This document shows, piece after piece, positions 7,437 to 14,934 of a stretch of DNA of 31,400 nt. The position numbers were made by a program, and so were the translations under genes. This DNA comes from an uncultured Eubacteriales bacterium (lineage in GTDB: Bacteria; Bacillota; Clostridia; Oscillospirales; Butyricicoccaceae): positions 1 through 31,400 of the forward strand of contig USML01000007.1 of assembly GCA_900555855.1 (NCBI GenBank). Reading direction: 5' to 3'. Positions within the stretch are counted from its first letter, which is position 1, and every line of letters starts with the position of its first letter. The notes under the pieces were generated by a model. That model saw nothing but the letters and a program-made list of their open reading frames with translations. It did no database searches and had not been told where the DNA came from.

Positions 7437-8335
7437 GCGAGATACGCCTCCACTGTGTTTCTAATTATTGTTTGAACACCAGAAAAGTTATCTTCCGAAT
7501 CGTAATAATAATCAATATAGGGTTCGAGATCCATTTTGACATCGTTTGGCTCATTTATTACATCAAATGCGCGGTGGATCCTTGTGTGTGTATCTGCATA
7601 GTAGGTTGTGCCATTGATATCACCCATGCGCCCAAGGTATACCATACAATCATATAGATTAACGGAAGTGTTAGCGGGAACAAGAGCATTTGCGGTTAGG
7701 CCAAGTAAGGTGCCAAGAACGGGCCAGCGAATGCCGATTAAGGATGCTGCTGCCTGCAAAGTTTTTCCGCCAATGGAAACACCCTGCCCGGCAAATTCAA
7801 TGCGGAATTCCAGTGATTCCCGCACAGTGACCCAGTAGCCAGAATACTGCCCATATCCTACCTGATAATTATAGGGGGAACCGTAAAGAGATCTCAATTC
7901 CGCCAAAAGATCAGCATCAGTGTCGTTGATCGTAGCGTCTGGAATAGGAGAAAGAGAAATATCACCCGAAGAGCTTAAGATATCATCCAAAGAGGGAATC
8001 GATTTTATTGCAACATCAAAGACGGTGTTCCAATTGGAAATAGTGTTAAGATCCTCGCGTGTTAACCCCAGGTCAGTAATAGGAATTTCCATTTCAAATA
8101 CTTGGAATCGATCACGATAGGCAAAGGAAAAGAGGATAACTTCATCATTTAATGTTGCATTCACAGTATATTCATTTGTGCTTTTGAAATAAGAAAGGAT
8201 CCCATCAACGGTAAAAATGTCCGTTTCACCATTGTATGAAGCGGAATCCAGAGCCTGTGTCTTTGGGGCACACCACATCATCAAATTGAGAGCAAAAAGA
8301 AGCGAAAGAGCTACAGATAAAATGCGTTTCATCAT
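7433..8335 (-). CDS. Secreted protein of unknown function, AT-rich
   Basis: A 300-residue protein with a typical signal peptide: MMKR, then a hydrophobic run (about residues 5-20), with likely cleavage near TQA-LD. The mature part is rich in Asp, Asn, Ser and Tyr and shows no motif I recognise. A glycine-rich, hydrophobic stretch around the middle (SLIGIRWPVLGTLLGLTANAL) could be a membrane-active or helical hairpin segment. The C-terminus is acidic and Tyr-rich (DLEPYIDYYYDSED). Two adjacent ATGs (8335 and 8332) are possible, with GAGAGG upstream. Base and codon use are clearly more AT-rich than in all neighbours, which suggests horizontal acquisition. It is transcribed from the promoter at 8488-8516 through an unusual leader, and its stop overlaps the next gene. 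It could belong to a phage- or bacteriocin-related family, but there is no direct evidence. Confidence 0.75.
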   Translation of the reverse strand: MMKRILSVALSLLFALNLMMWCAPKTQALDSASYNGETDIFTVDGILSYFKSTNEYTVNATLNDEVILFSFAYRDRFQVFEMEIPITDLGLTREDLNTISNWNTVFDVAIKSIPSLDDILSSSGDISLSPIPDATINDTDADLLAELRSLYGSPYNYQVGYGQYSGYWVTVRESLEFRIEFAGQGVSIGGKTLQAAASLIGIRWPVLGTLLGLTANALVPANTSVNLYDCMVYLGRMGDINGTTYYADTHTRIHRAFDVINEPNDVKMDLEPYIDYYYDSEDNFSGVQTIIRNTVEAYLA

Positions 8336-8386
8336 AGTGTTTACGCCTCTCTGTTTTCATTGTCATCCCCACGAGTGATGTTTGAT

Positions 8387-8450
8387 GCTTTAGAATTTCT
8401 GCGAAAACACTAAAGCAGAATTAATTATTCATGTTATCCCTCCTTTGTTA
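8387..8450 (-). promoter_or_regulatory. Leader with a three-codon ORF and two alternative hairpins
   Basis: On the minus strand a strong AAAGGAGG is followed, 7 nt later, by ATG-AAT-AAT-TAA (8432-8421), a complete Met-Asn-Asn ORF. Next come TTCTGC (8420-8415) with GCAGAA (8402-8397), and GCTTTAG (8416-8410) with CTAAAGC (8393-8387). These two stems share bases and cannot form together. This may be a translation-dependent leader of the AT-rich gene, or only the remnant of an older start region. Confidence 0.4.
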
Positions 8451-8487
8451 TTTGTACAAAACCAGTTAACGATGTGTGTTGTATATT

Positions 8488-8516
8488 ATTTTAAATTAAC
8501 AAAAACAAATTGTCAA
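8488..8516 (-). promoter_or_regulatory. Promoter of the AT-rich secreted-protein gene
   Basis: Minus strand: TTGACA (8516-8511), 17-nt spacer, TAAAAT (8493-8488). The surroundings are strongly AT-rich. It gives a leader of about 145 nt before the start codon. Confidence 0.8.
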
Positions 8517-8603
8517 TCGCAACAGCCAAACGCGGGCAAAAACCGGCAGTCTGACCAAATTGGCAAAAAATTTTTTGTGGAAATATTTTTAACGGCGGCA
8601 CAA

Positions 8604-8630
8604 AAAAGACGGGCAAAACGCCCGTCTTTT
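8604..8630 (-). terminator. Terminator of the cysteine-rich small protein gene
   Basis: AAAAGACGGGC (8604-8614) and GCCCGTCTTTT (8620-8630) form an 11-bp stem with a 5-nt loop. Read on the minus strand, the stem ends in a run of U. It begins two bases after the stop codon. Confidence 0.9.
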
Positions 8631-8632
8631 GC

Positions 8633-8923
8633 TTATTTTTCCTCTTTTTTGGCCGCCAGGGCCATGATCTCGCCGAACTTGTCCATGATATAGCCGTAAT
8701 TCTTCGGCACATGGGGCAGCATACAGCCGGAGCAATCCTTGCAGCCGGTTTCCGTATAGGTGAAGCCGCCGCCGCATCGTTCGCCCAGGGCATACAGCGG
8801 GCAGTAGCAGAACAGGCAGTTGAACTGCTCCGGCTGCTCCGTTTTGTGGCAGGGGAAAAACTCACATTCTTTATTCTGGAAAAAGGCGTAGTGCTTGCCC
8901 TCCCAATAAGGCTTTTCGCTCAT
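8633..8923 (-). CDS. Small cysteine-rich protein (Cys_rich_small domain)
   Basis: A 96-residue protein with nine Cys at 20, 25, 36, 39, 41, 50, 61, 64 and 67, and His at 26 and 71. The core NCLFCYCPLY and the later CKDCSGCMLPH match the cysteine-rich small domain family, presumed to bind metal (zinc or an iron-sulfur centre). Its biochemical role is unknown. It has no signal peptide and a lysine/glutamate tail. The ATG at 8923 has AGAAAGGAG with an ideal 8-nt spacer. It is a single-gene unit with its own promoter (8957-8985) and terminator, divergent from the araC gene. Proteins of this family sometimes sit near cobalamin or anaerobic redox genes, but nothing here links it to a pathway. Confidence 0.88.
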   Translation of the reverse strand: MSEKPYWEGKHYAFFQNKECEFFPCHKTEQPEQFNCLFCYCPLYALGERCGGGFTYTETGCKDCSGCMLPHVPKNYGYIMDKFGEIMALAAKKEEK

Positions 8924-8956
8924 GCAAAAGGCTCCTTTCTGCCGGTGATTTTCTTT

Positions 8957-8985
8957 ATGATACCATGCTTTCGCCCGCCGCGCAA
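8957..8985 (-). promoter_or_regulatory. Promoter of the cysteine-rich small protein gene
   Basis: Minus strand: TTGCGC (8985-8980), 17-nt spacer, TATCAT (8962-8957). The -35 is weak, but spacing and position are good. Confidence 0.6.
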
Positions 8986-9071
8986 GAGGGGAGGGCAAAA
9001 GAAGGATTTGGGTAAAAGCGTCAAAGAAAACGGGAGAGATTGCATTTTTTAAAAGAAATAAATATTTGTCA

Positions 9072-9100
9072 TTGCATTTCGGCAGAAATATTGTTATAAT
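9072..9100 (+). promoter_or_regulatory. Promoter of the araC-hydrolase-dpp region
   Basis: TTGCAT (9072-9077), 17-nt spacer, perfect TATAAT (9095-9100). It lies 36 nt upstream of the araC ATG. Confidence 0.8.
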
Positions 9101-9136
9101 GGCCTTACTTACTTGAACGGGAAAGGACGGGACATC

Positions 9137-10015
9137 ATGAATAGCTGGTATCGCCGTTTCCTGTTTGAGGGAAAGCATAAGTGTCACCTGTATATCGGCG
9201 AGGGGTATCAGGGCCCCGTGCGAAAGCATCGGCATGACTTTTACCATTGTGTCTATCTGATCCAGGGACAGGTCTTGGAAATGCAGTACGGGCGGGAGAT
9301 CCTGCAGAAGCCGGGCGAGTGTTTCTTTACGCCGCCGGGCGTGGATCATAGCATGTATATTTATGAAAACACCCGATATTTCTGCCTGTCCTTCTCCCAG
9401 AGCATCGCGGACATCCTGTTTTCCAGGATCAACGGGCTTCGGCGGGATTTCAAAAACCTGCCCGATGTTTTTCCGGTGCCTGCAGAGACCAGGACACGGC
9501 TGGATCATTGCCTGAAGAGCCTCATGGATGAGCAGAGCTATGCCGGGCCGTCTGCGCTGGAGACAGCGCCGTTTTTGACGGTGTCCGCGCTGCTGATGAT
9601 GCTCCGGAGCGAGCTTCCCGGGGATGGAGCGGGCGCAGAGGAACCGGAAGATACGGACCGAACGCGGGCAGAGGTCCTGCGATGTGTGCAGCATATCCAG
9701 GCCAATTATGATCAGGCTCTGTCGGCGGAGGTCCTTTCGGGGATCACGGCGCTGCCGCGCAGCGCGATCAACAAGGCGTTCCGGCAATATACCGGCAAAT
9801 CCGTAAAGCAGTATGTGACAGAAGTGCGCATCAAGGAGGCAAAGCGCCTGATCGGGCTGGGCGAGCTTCCGCTCCAGCAGGTGGCAGAGCAGGTGGGCTA
9901 CCACGATTTTTCCACCTTCTACCGAAATTTTTTGAAGCTCGCCGGCGTTTCGCCGGCAGAATACCGCCGCAGCAATTCTCACAGCGCCAGCGAGGAAGAT
10001 CCAACGATCTCATAG
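9137..10015 (+). CDS. AraC-family transcriptional regulator with cupin sensor domain
   Basis: A 292-residue regulator. The N-terminal half is a cupin-like ligand domain, with the metal/ligand-type segment KHRHDFYHCVYLIQGQVLEM at about 30-49 and GECFFTPPGVDHSMY after it. The C-terminal 100 residues are a double helix-turn-helix AraC DNA-binding domain: ALSAEVLSGITALPRSAINKAF, then the signature region LQQVAEQVGYHDFSTFYRNFLKLAGVSPAEYR. The ATG at 9137 has AAAGGA 9 nt upstream; the frame is open from a TTG at 9113 but without support. It is followed on the same strand by a serine hydrolase and a peptide ABC transporter, so it probably senses a peptide- or cell-wall-derived ligand and activates those genes (inference). 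Confidence 0.92.
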   Translation: MNSWYRRFLFEGKHKCHLYIGEGYQGPVRKHRHDFYHCVYLIQGQVLEMQYGREILQKPGECFFTPPGVDHSMYIYENTRYFCLSFSQSIADILFSRINGLRRDFKNLPDVFPVPAETRTRLDHCLKSLMDEQSYAGPSALETAPFLTVSALLMMLRSELPGDGAGAEEPEDTDRTRAEVLRCVQHIQANYDQALSAEVLSGITALPRSAINKAFRQYTGKSVKQYVTEVRIKEAKRLIGLGELPLQQVAEQVGYHDFSTFYRNFLKLAGVSPAEYRRSNSHSASEEDPTIS

Positions 10016-10080
10016 GCAGCGCGGCCGTTCCAAATCATGGGAGCGGCTGTGCTGCCTTGTGTTTTTATGAGCAGGCAGGC

Positions 10081-10101
10081 CCTGCCGGCGGCGCCGGCAG
10101 G
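10081..10101 (+). promoter_or_regulatory. Strong GC hairpin upstream of the class A-like hydrolase
   Basis: CCTGCCGGC (10081-10089) and GCCGGCAGG (10093-10101) form a perfect 9-bp stem with a 3-nt loop. No U-tract follows. It lies 21 nt before the AAGGAGG site of the next gene and may be a processing or stability element, or a weak attenuator, between araC and the rest of the cluster. Confidence 0.45.
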
Positions 10102-10134
10102 CTTCCTTGCCAGATAAAGCTGAAGGAGGGGCTT

Positions 10135-11049
10135 ATGAGTATTGAAAGGGTTTTGCAAGTTGCGGAAAGGTTCCAGAAAAACAGCGCCGCGCCGCTGGGG
10201 TTCGCGTTTCGGGATCTGAACAGCGGCCGGACGATCTCCTATCACGGAGAACAGCCGTTTCCCACGGCCAGCGCATACAAGATCTATATCCTGGCGGAGC
10301 TGTTTCGAAAGGTCTATGCGGGAGAATGCCGGCTCAGCGACCGGCACCCGCTGACCGAGGAGATCAAATCCGCCGGAAGCGGCGTTTTGGCGGAGCTGGA
10401 TCCGGGGCTCAATCCCACGCTGAAGGATTATGCCACGCTGATGATGATCCTTTCGGATAATACCGCGACAGATTTTCTTTTTGATTTTGTGGGCCGGGAC
10501 AACATCAGAAAAAATGTTATTGATGCCCTGGGGCTGGTCCATACGAAATGTGATTGGGGCTGCGCAAAGCTGATCGACATTTACTATGAGATGAATGGGC
10601 GAAGCTTCGAACAGCTCCGCGCAGACAATGGCGGACAAAGGCCCAGTTATCATGGCTCCAAATGGTATCGCTGCATAACGGAGGAAAACGATCAGACTGC
10701 GCCGCTGGAGGCGATGCGGATGTTGGAGCTGCTTTACCGGGGAGAATGGGTCTGCCCCGAGGCCAGCGCCGGCATGCTGGACATCATGAAGCGGTGTCAG
10801 ACGGATTCCCGGATCCCCAAATATCTGCCCCAAGGCGTGGAGACGGCCCACAAGACCGGTACACTGGATAAGCTGAATGTGGATATCGGCATCATCTATA
10901 CAGCAAAGGGTGATTATATCCTCTGTATGTTTTACAACGGGAATCTCGCTTCCCGAGCGGATTATGATAAAAATGACCGGGGCCGCGTTGGAGACAGCTA
11001 TCTGGCGGAGCTCTCCGGAGCAATTTATCAGGCGTATATGGAAGACTGA
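10135..11049 (+). CDS. Class A beta-lactamase-like serine hydrolase
   Basis: A 304-residue protein with the class A penicillin-recognising fold. Motifs are SAYK at 46-49 (Ser46 nucleophile, Lys49), SDN at 107-109 and KTG at 240-242. No signal peptide or lipobox is visible, so it is probably cytoplasmic, unlike true secreted beta-lactamases. I could not place a clear omega-loop ExxLN motif. A D-amino-acid peptide hydrolase or esterase is therefore more likely than an antibiotic-resistance enzyme. The ATG has AAGGAGG 5 nt upstream. It sits between an AraC regulator and a dipeptide ABC transporter whose partner is the D-aminopeptidase DppA, which supports a role in breaking down imported muropeptides or D-amino peptides. 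This role is inference. Confidence 0.85.
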   Translation: MSIERVLQVAERFQKNSAAPLGFAFRDLNSGRTISYHGEQPFPTASAYKIYILAELFRKVYAGECRLSDRHPLTEEIKSAGSGVLAELDPGLNPTLKDYATLMMILSDNTATDFLFDFVGRDNIRKNVIDALGLVHTKCDWGCAKLIDIYYEMNGRSFEQLRADNGGQRPSYHGSKWYRCITEENDQTAPLEAMRMLELLYRGEWVCPEASAGMLDIMKRCQTDSRIPKYLPQGVETAHKTGTLDKLNVDIGIIYTAKGDYILCMFYNGNLASRADYDKNDRGRVGDSYLAELSGAIYQAYMED

Positions 11050-11109
11050 CCGCGGCGCACGCCGCCGGAAACCGGGGCGGCGGACGCTGCATGGAAAGGA
11101 GCTGTTATT

Positions 11110-12048
11110 TTGCGGTACATCGTAAAACGATTGCTGATCGGCGTGGCGCTGGTGCTGTGCGTTTCCTTCCTGGTGTTCAGCATGCTGTACCTGATGCCGG
11201 GCAGCCCGGTAATGCTGATGGCTGGCGAGGGAGCCAGCGTGGAACGCCTGGAGGAGATCGAAAAGGAATATGGCCTGGACCGGCCGCTGCTGGTGCAGTA
11301 TGTGGACTGGCTGGGCAATGTGCTTCTCCGGCGGAACTTCGGCATTTCATTCAAATACAAGCTGCCGGTCTGGGATCTGGTCAGCAAGCGGATCCCCGTG
11401 AGCCTGCGGCTTTCGGTCATCACGGCGATCCTCCAATATGGGCTGGCGATCCCCCTGGGCCTGCTGTGCGCCTATAAAAAGGATTCCTTTGTTGACCGGC
11501 TCACCGTCACTGTCTCGCTGTTTTTAACATCGATCCCGTCCTTTTGGATCTCGGTGCTGCTGATGCTTTTGTTTGCGGTCAAGCTCAAGTGGCTTCCCAT
11601 GACGGAGCTGAAGACCTGGAAGCACTATGTCCTGCCGGTGACGGCCGGCGTGCTCAGCGGCCTGGCCAGCACCATCCGCCTGACAAAGAGCGAGGCGCTG
11701 GATGTGCTCCGGGAAAAATATGTGGTCACGGCCTATGCGAAGGGCCTTTCGGAAAAAACGGTGCGGCTGCGGCATGTGCTCCGCAATTCGCTGATCATTA
11801 TCTGCGTGCAGATCTTTCAGTCGCTGCCCTGGCTGATCTCCGGCTATATCATCATTGAAAAGATCTTCGTCATTCCGGGCATGGGCGGTCTGATGATCAA
11901 CTCCATTATCTATCAGGACTTCAATGTGGTGCAGTGCCTGATCTTCATCATCTCCGTGCTGACGGTCATCTGCAACATTGCGGCTGATATCATGCTGGGC
12001 CTGCTGGATCCCCGCATCCGGATCTCTACTGGTGGAGGTGACAAATAA
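11110..12048 (+). CDS. dppB: Dipeptide/oligopeptide ABC transporter permease (DppB/OppB type)
   Basis: A 312-residue inner-membrane permease of the DppB/OppB family. It has an N-terminal membrane segment (RLLIGVALVLCVSFLVFSMLYLMPG) followed by the family's external PG-SPV region and about five further membrane helices. The cytoplasmic EAA-type loop that meets the ATPase is visible around residues 200-222 (VVTAYAKGLSEKTVRLRHVLRNSL). The start is TTG at 11110, with AAAGGAG 8 nt upstream; no better ATG exists. It forms the channel with the next gene, which overlaps by one base (TAATG). Substrate choice between dipeptides, oligopeptides or nickel cannot be made from the permease alone; dpp symbols here are by family. 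Confidence 0.92.
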   Translation: MRYIVKRLLIGVALVLCVSFLVFSMLYLMPGSPVMLMAGEGASVERLEEIEKEYGLDRPLLVQYVDWLGNVLLRRNFGISFKYKLPVWDLVSKRIPVSLRLSVITAILQYGLAIPLGLLCAYKKDSFVDRLTVTVSLFLTSIPSFWISVLLMLLFAVKLKWLPMTELKTWKHYVLPVTAGVLSGLASTIRLTKSEALDVLREKYVVTAYAKGLSEKTVRLRHVLRNSLIIICVQIFQSLPWLISGYIIIEKIFVIPGMGGLMINSIIYQDFNVVQCLIFIISVLTVICNIAADIMLGLLDPRIRISTGGGDK

Positions 12049-12899
12049 TGCACGACAGTCCGTTTAAGGAATTTTTCCGAAGCTGTTGGAAAAACATCAA
12101 CTTTATGGTGGGCATCGTTATGCTGTGCAGCGTTATTTTCGTTGCGGTATTTGCCGAGCAGGTGGCGCCCTATGCCTATGATGCCGGCGATCCCGGCACG
12201 ATCTTCAAGGCGCCCAGCGCCGCGCATATCTTCGGGACGGACAACATGGGCAGGGATCAGTTCAGCCGCATTATCTACGGCGCGCGGATCACGCTGAAGG
12301 TGGCGCTGATCGGCGGCTCTATTCAGCTGTTTCTCGGCGTGATCGTGGGGCTGTTCTGCGGTTATTACGGCGGCGTGGTAGACCGGATCATGCTGTTCTT
12401 CGCCGATCTGACCTGGTGCGTGCCCGGAATGGTCATGGCGCTGGCGGTAGTTACAGTGATCGGTATCAATTTGACCAACGCCATTGTGGCGATCGCGCTG
12501 GTGAACTGGGCCTCCATGGCCCGCACGGTCCGGGCAAAAACCATGTCGCTGAAAAATATGGCCTTTATCGAGACCGGTATCGCCTTTGGCGAAAGTGATC
12601 TGGCGCTGATGTTCCGCTATATTCTCCCCAATATCGTTCCCGCTCTGATCGTGATGGTATCCATGGCGCTGCCCGGGACCATTATGTCCACCACTACGCT
12701 GTCCTTCCTGGGCGTCGGATCCCAGCCGCCCTCGCCGGACTGGGGGCTGATGGTATCCGACGGCATCCAATATATTACCAAGGCGCCCTGGCTGGCCATT
12801 TATCCCGGCCTGGCGCTGGTCTACACGGTTTTGAGCTTTACCATTCTGGGCGAAGGCCTGCGGGATCTGCTGGATCCCCGGATGAAGTCCCAGGGCTAA
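12048..12899 (+). CDS. dppC: Dipeptide/oligopeptide ABC transporter permease (DppC/OppC type)
   Basis: A 283-residue permease, partner of the DppB-type protein. It shows the short N-terminal cytoplasmic tail, a first membrane helix (FMVGIVMLCSVIFVAVFAEQ), the conserved HIFGTDNMGRDQFSRIIYGAR segment at about 60-80 and five further helices. The EAA loop is at about FIETGIAFGESDLALMFRYILPN. A conserved SFLGVGSQPPSPDWG region near the C-terminus is diagnostic for DppC. Its ATG overlaps the preceding stop, and the ATPase gene begins 12 nt downstream, so it is in the middle of one operon. Confidence 0.93.
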   Translation: MHDSPFKEFFRSCWKNINFMVGIVMLCSVIFVAVFAEQVAPYAYDAGDPGTIFKAPSAAHIFGTDNMGRDQFSRIIYGARITLKVALIGGSIQLFLGVIVGLFCGYYGGVVDRIMLFFADLTWCVPGMVMALAVVTVIGINLTNAIVAIALVNWASMARTVRAKTMSLKNMAFIETGIAFGESDLALMFRYILPNIVPALIVMVSMALPGTIMSTTTLSFLGVGSQPPSPDWGLMVSDGIQYITKAPWLAIYPGLALVYTVLSFTILGEGLRDLLDPRMKSQG

Positions 12900-12911
12900 G
12901 GAGGTGTGCGT

Positions 12912-13880
12912 ATGAGCAACGAATTACTTCGCCTGGAGCAGCTGTCCATTGATTACAAAGTGCGGGACGGTTATCTCAGCGCCGTAAAGGATGTTTCCTT
13001 CCACATTGACCGGGGCGAGATCTTCGCGGTGGTGGGAGAATCCGGCTGCGGAAAATCCACCATCGCCCATTCCATCATGCGGCTGCTGGACAAAAATGCG
13101 CGGGTGTCCGGCAACATCCTGTTTGACGACACCGACTTGCAAAAGCTTTCCGACAAGGAGATCACGGCCGTCCGGGGCCGCGATATCGGCATGATCTTCC
13201 AGAATCCGCTGGATTCGCTGAACCCGGTCTATACCACCGGCACGCAGGTGAATGAAGCGATCATGCTGGACGGCGTCAGCAGGCTGGACGGATGGAAAAA
13301 GGTCATTGAGCTTTATCGGAGCATCAAAATGCCCGATCCGGAAAAGCGGGCAAAGGCGTTCCCGCATGAGATGAGCGGCGGTATGCGTCAGCGGGTGATG
13401 ATCGCCATGATGATCAGCCGAAACCCCGCGCTGCTCATTGCCGACGAGCCGACGACCGCGCTGGATGTGACCATAGAGGCGCAGATCCTGGAGATCATCA
13501 GCCAGCTGAAAAGCGAATTCAATACGGCCATCATGCTGATCACCCACAATTTTGGCCTGGTGGCTGAAGTGGCGGACCGGGTAGCCATCATGTATGCTGG
13601 CGAGCTGGTGGAGCAGGGAGATGTGTATGAGGTCTTTGAACGGCCGATCCACCCCTATACCCGGCTGCTGATGAAGGCGCTGCCCCGCGGCACCAAGCGC
13701 GATGCCCGCCTGCAGACCATTGACGGCACGGTGCCAAGACTCACGGAAAAGAAGCCGGGCTGCCGCTTTGCCAATCGCTGCCCCATGGCGCGGGAGATCT
13801 GCGGAAATCAGGATCCGGCTGTACGGAGCGTCAGCGCCACACATACATATCGCTGCCACTTTGCGGAGGAGGGTGTGTAA
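12912..13880 (+). CDS. dppD: Peptide ABC transporter ATPase (DppD/OppD type)
   Basis: A 322-residue ATPase of the transporter. Walker A GESGCGKS is at 42-49, the signature MSGGMRQ at 154-160 and Walker B ends in ADEP at 177-180. The switch His lies in LITHNFG. The C-terminal oligopeptide/dipeptide extension is present, with the Cys cluster of GCRFANRCPMAREICG near residue 290, which in homologues can bind an iron-sulfur cluster. The ATG at 12912 follows AGGAGG by 7 nt; a GTG at 12906 is less likely. The stop overlaps the next start (TAATG), coupling the two ATPase subunits. Confidence 0.94.
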   Translation: MSNELLRLEQLSIDYKVRDGYLSAVKDVSFHIDRGEIFAVVGESGCGKSTIAHSIMRLLDKNARVSGNILFDDTDLQKLSDKEITAVRGRDIGMIFQNPLDSLNPVYTTGTQVNEAIMLDGVSRLDGWKKVIELYRSIKMPDPEKRAKAFPHEMSGGMRQRVMIAMMISRNPALLIADEPTTALDVTIEAQILEIISQLKSEFNTAIMLITHNFGLVAEVADRVAIMYAGELVEQGDVYEVFERPIHPYTRLLMKALPRGTKRDARLQTIDGTVPRLTEKKPGCRFANRCPMAREICGNQDPAVRSVSATHTYRCHFAEEGV

Positions 13881-14878
13881 TGGAGCAAAAGAAAGAGGTC
13901 ATTCGGATCGAGCATCTGCAGAAGCAGTTTTCGGTGGATAATGGCTTTTTCAGCAAAGGAAAGAGAACCGTCAAGGCGGTCAACGATGTGTCGCTGACGC
14001 TGAACAAGGGCGAGATCCTGGGCCTGGTGGGGGAATCCGGCTCCGGCAAGACAACGCTGGCCCGCCTGATCCTGAATCTGACCCGGGCCACGCAGGGCTC
14101 TGTTACCATTGACGGGATCGATATGTCCCGGGCCAGCGCCGCCGAAGTCAAGCTGCTGCGGCAAAGGATCGCGGTGGTCTTTCAGGATCCGGCTTCCAAT
14201 CTGAACCCCCGGGAGACCGTCATGAGCAGCATCATGCGCCCCATGATCCTGCATGGCACCCCCAAAAAGGAAGCGCGGGAAAAGGCACGGGAGGCTCTGC
14301 GCAGCGTAAAGATGGACGAGCATTATCTTAACAGCTATCCGCATCAGCTTTCCGGGGGACAGCTCCAGCGCATCGCCATCGCACGGGCACTGGCCATTGA
14401 TCCGGAGATCATGATCCTGGATGAGCCGACCTCTGCGCTGGATGTTTCCGTGCAGGCACAGATCCTGAATCTGCTGCTGGATCTGCAGGAGCAGCGCCAG
14501 CTGACCTATCTGGTCATCACCCACGATCTGAATGTCATTCGTTATATCAGTGACCGGGTGGCGGTGATGTATCTGGGAAAACTGGTGGAATATGGACCTA
14601 CGGAGCTGATGTGTTCCCATCCCAGCCATCCCTATACTAGGGCACTGATGGCGGCGTCGCCCATTCTGGATCCCAAGCTGAGAAACCGGGAAAAGCATGT
14701 GATGAAGGGCGACCCGGGCAGCCTGATCGATCTGCCCTCTGGCTGCCATTTTCATCCGCGCTGCCCCTGCGCGCAGGAAGAATGTCTCCGGGAAGAACCG
14801 GAGATGCTTCGGCTGACGGAAGATCACTGGGTCTGCTGCCGTCTCTGCGGCGGGGAAGGGGATGCGGCATCGGTCTAA
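13880..14878 (+). CDS. dppF: Peptide ABC transporter ATPase (DppF/OppF type)
   Basis: A 332-residue second ATPase. Walker A GESGSGKT is at 51-58, the signature LSGGQ at 157-161 and Walker B ends in LDEP at about 180-183. The C-terminal extension again carries clustered cysteines (HPRCPCAQEEC). It pairs with the DppD-type subunit, whose stop codon it overlaps. The linker after Walker A and the length are typical of DppF. A weak hairpin and an A/T-rich stretch separate it from the binding-protein gene. Confidence 0.94.
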   Translation: MEQKKEVIRIEHLQKQFSVDNGFFSKGKRTVKAVNDVSLTLNKGEILGLVGESGSGKTTLARLILNLTRATQGSVTIDGIDMSRASAAEVKLLRQRIAVVFQDPASNLNPRETVMSSIMRPMILHGTPKKEAREKAREALRSVKMDEHYLNSYPHQLSGGQLQRIAIARALAIDPEIMILDEPTSALDVSVQAQILNLLLDLQEQRQLTYLVITHDLNVIRYISDRVAVMYLGKLVEYGPTELMCSHPSHPYTRALMAASPILDPKLRNREKHVMKGDPGSLIDLPSGCHFHPRCPCAQEECLREEPEMLRLTEDHWVCCRLCGGEGDAASV

Positions 14879-14880
14879 AG

Positions 14881-14899
14881 CGCCCGGCCAAGGGCGTTT
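14881..14899 (+). promoter_or_regulatory. Weak hairpin between dppF and the binding-protein gene
   Basis: CGCCC (14881-14885) and GGGCG (14892-14896) pair and are extended by AAA/TTT with one bulged G. An A-rich stretch follows rather than a U-run. It may protect the 5' end of the binding-protein message, a common arrangement where the binding protein is made in excess. Confidence 0.35.
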
Positions 14900-14934
14900 G
14901 AAAATAAAAAATAAATTTGAATGGAGGAAGCAAA

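Noticed and set aside
10081..10101. Terminator after araC
   Set aside because: Strong stem but no U-tract; listed as a leader structure instead.
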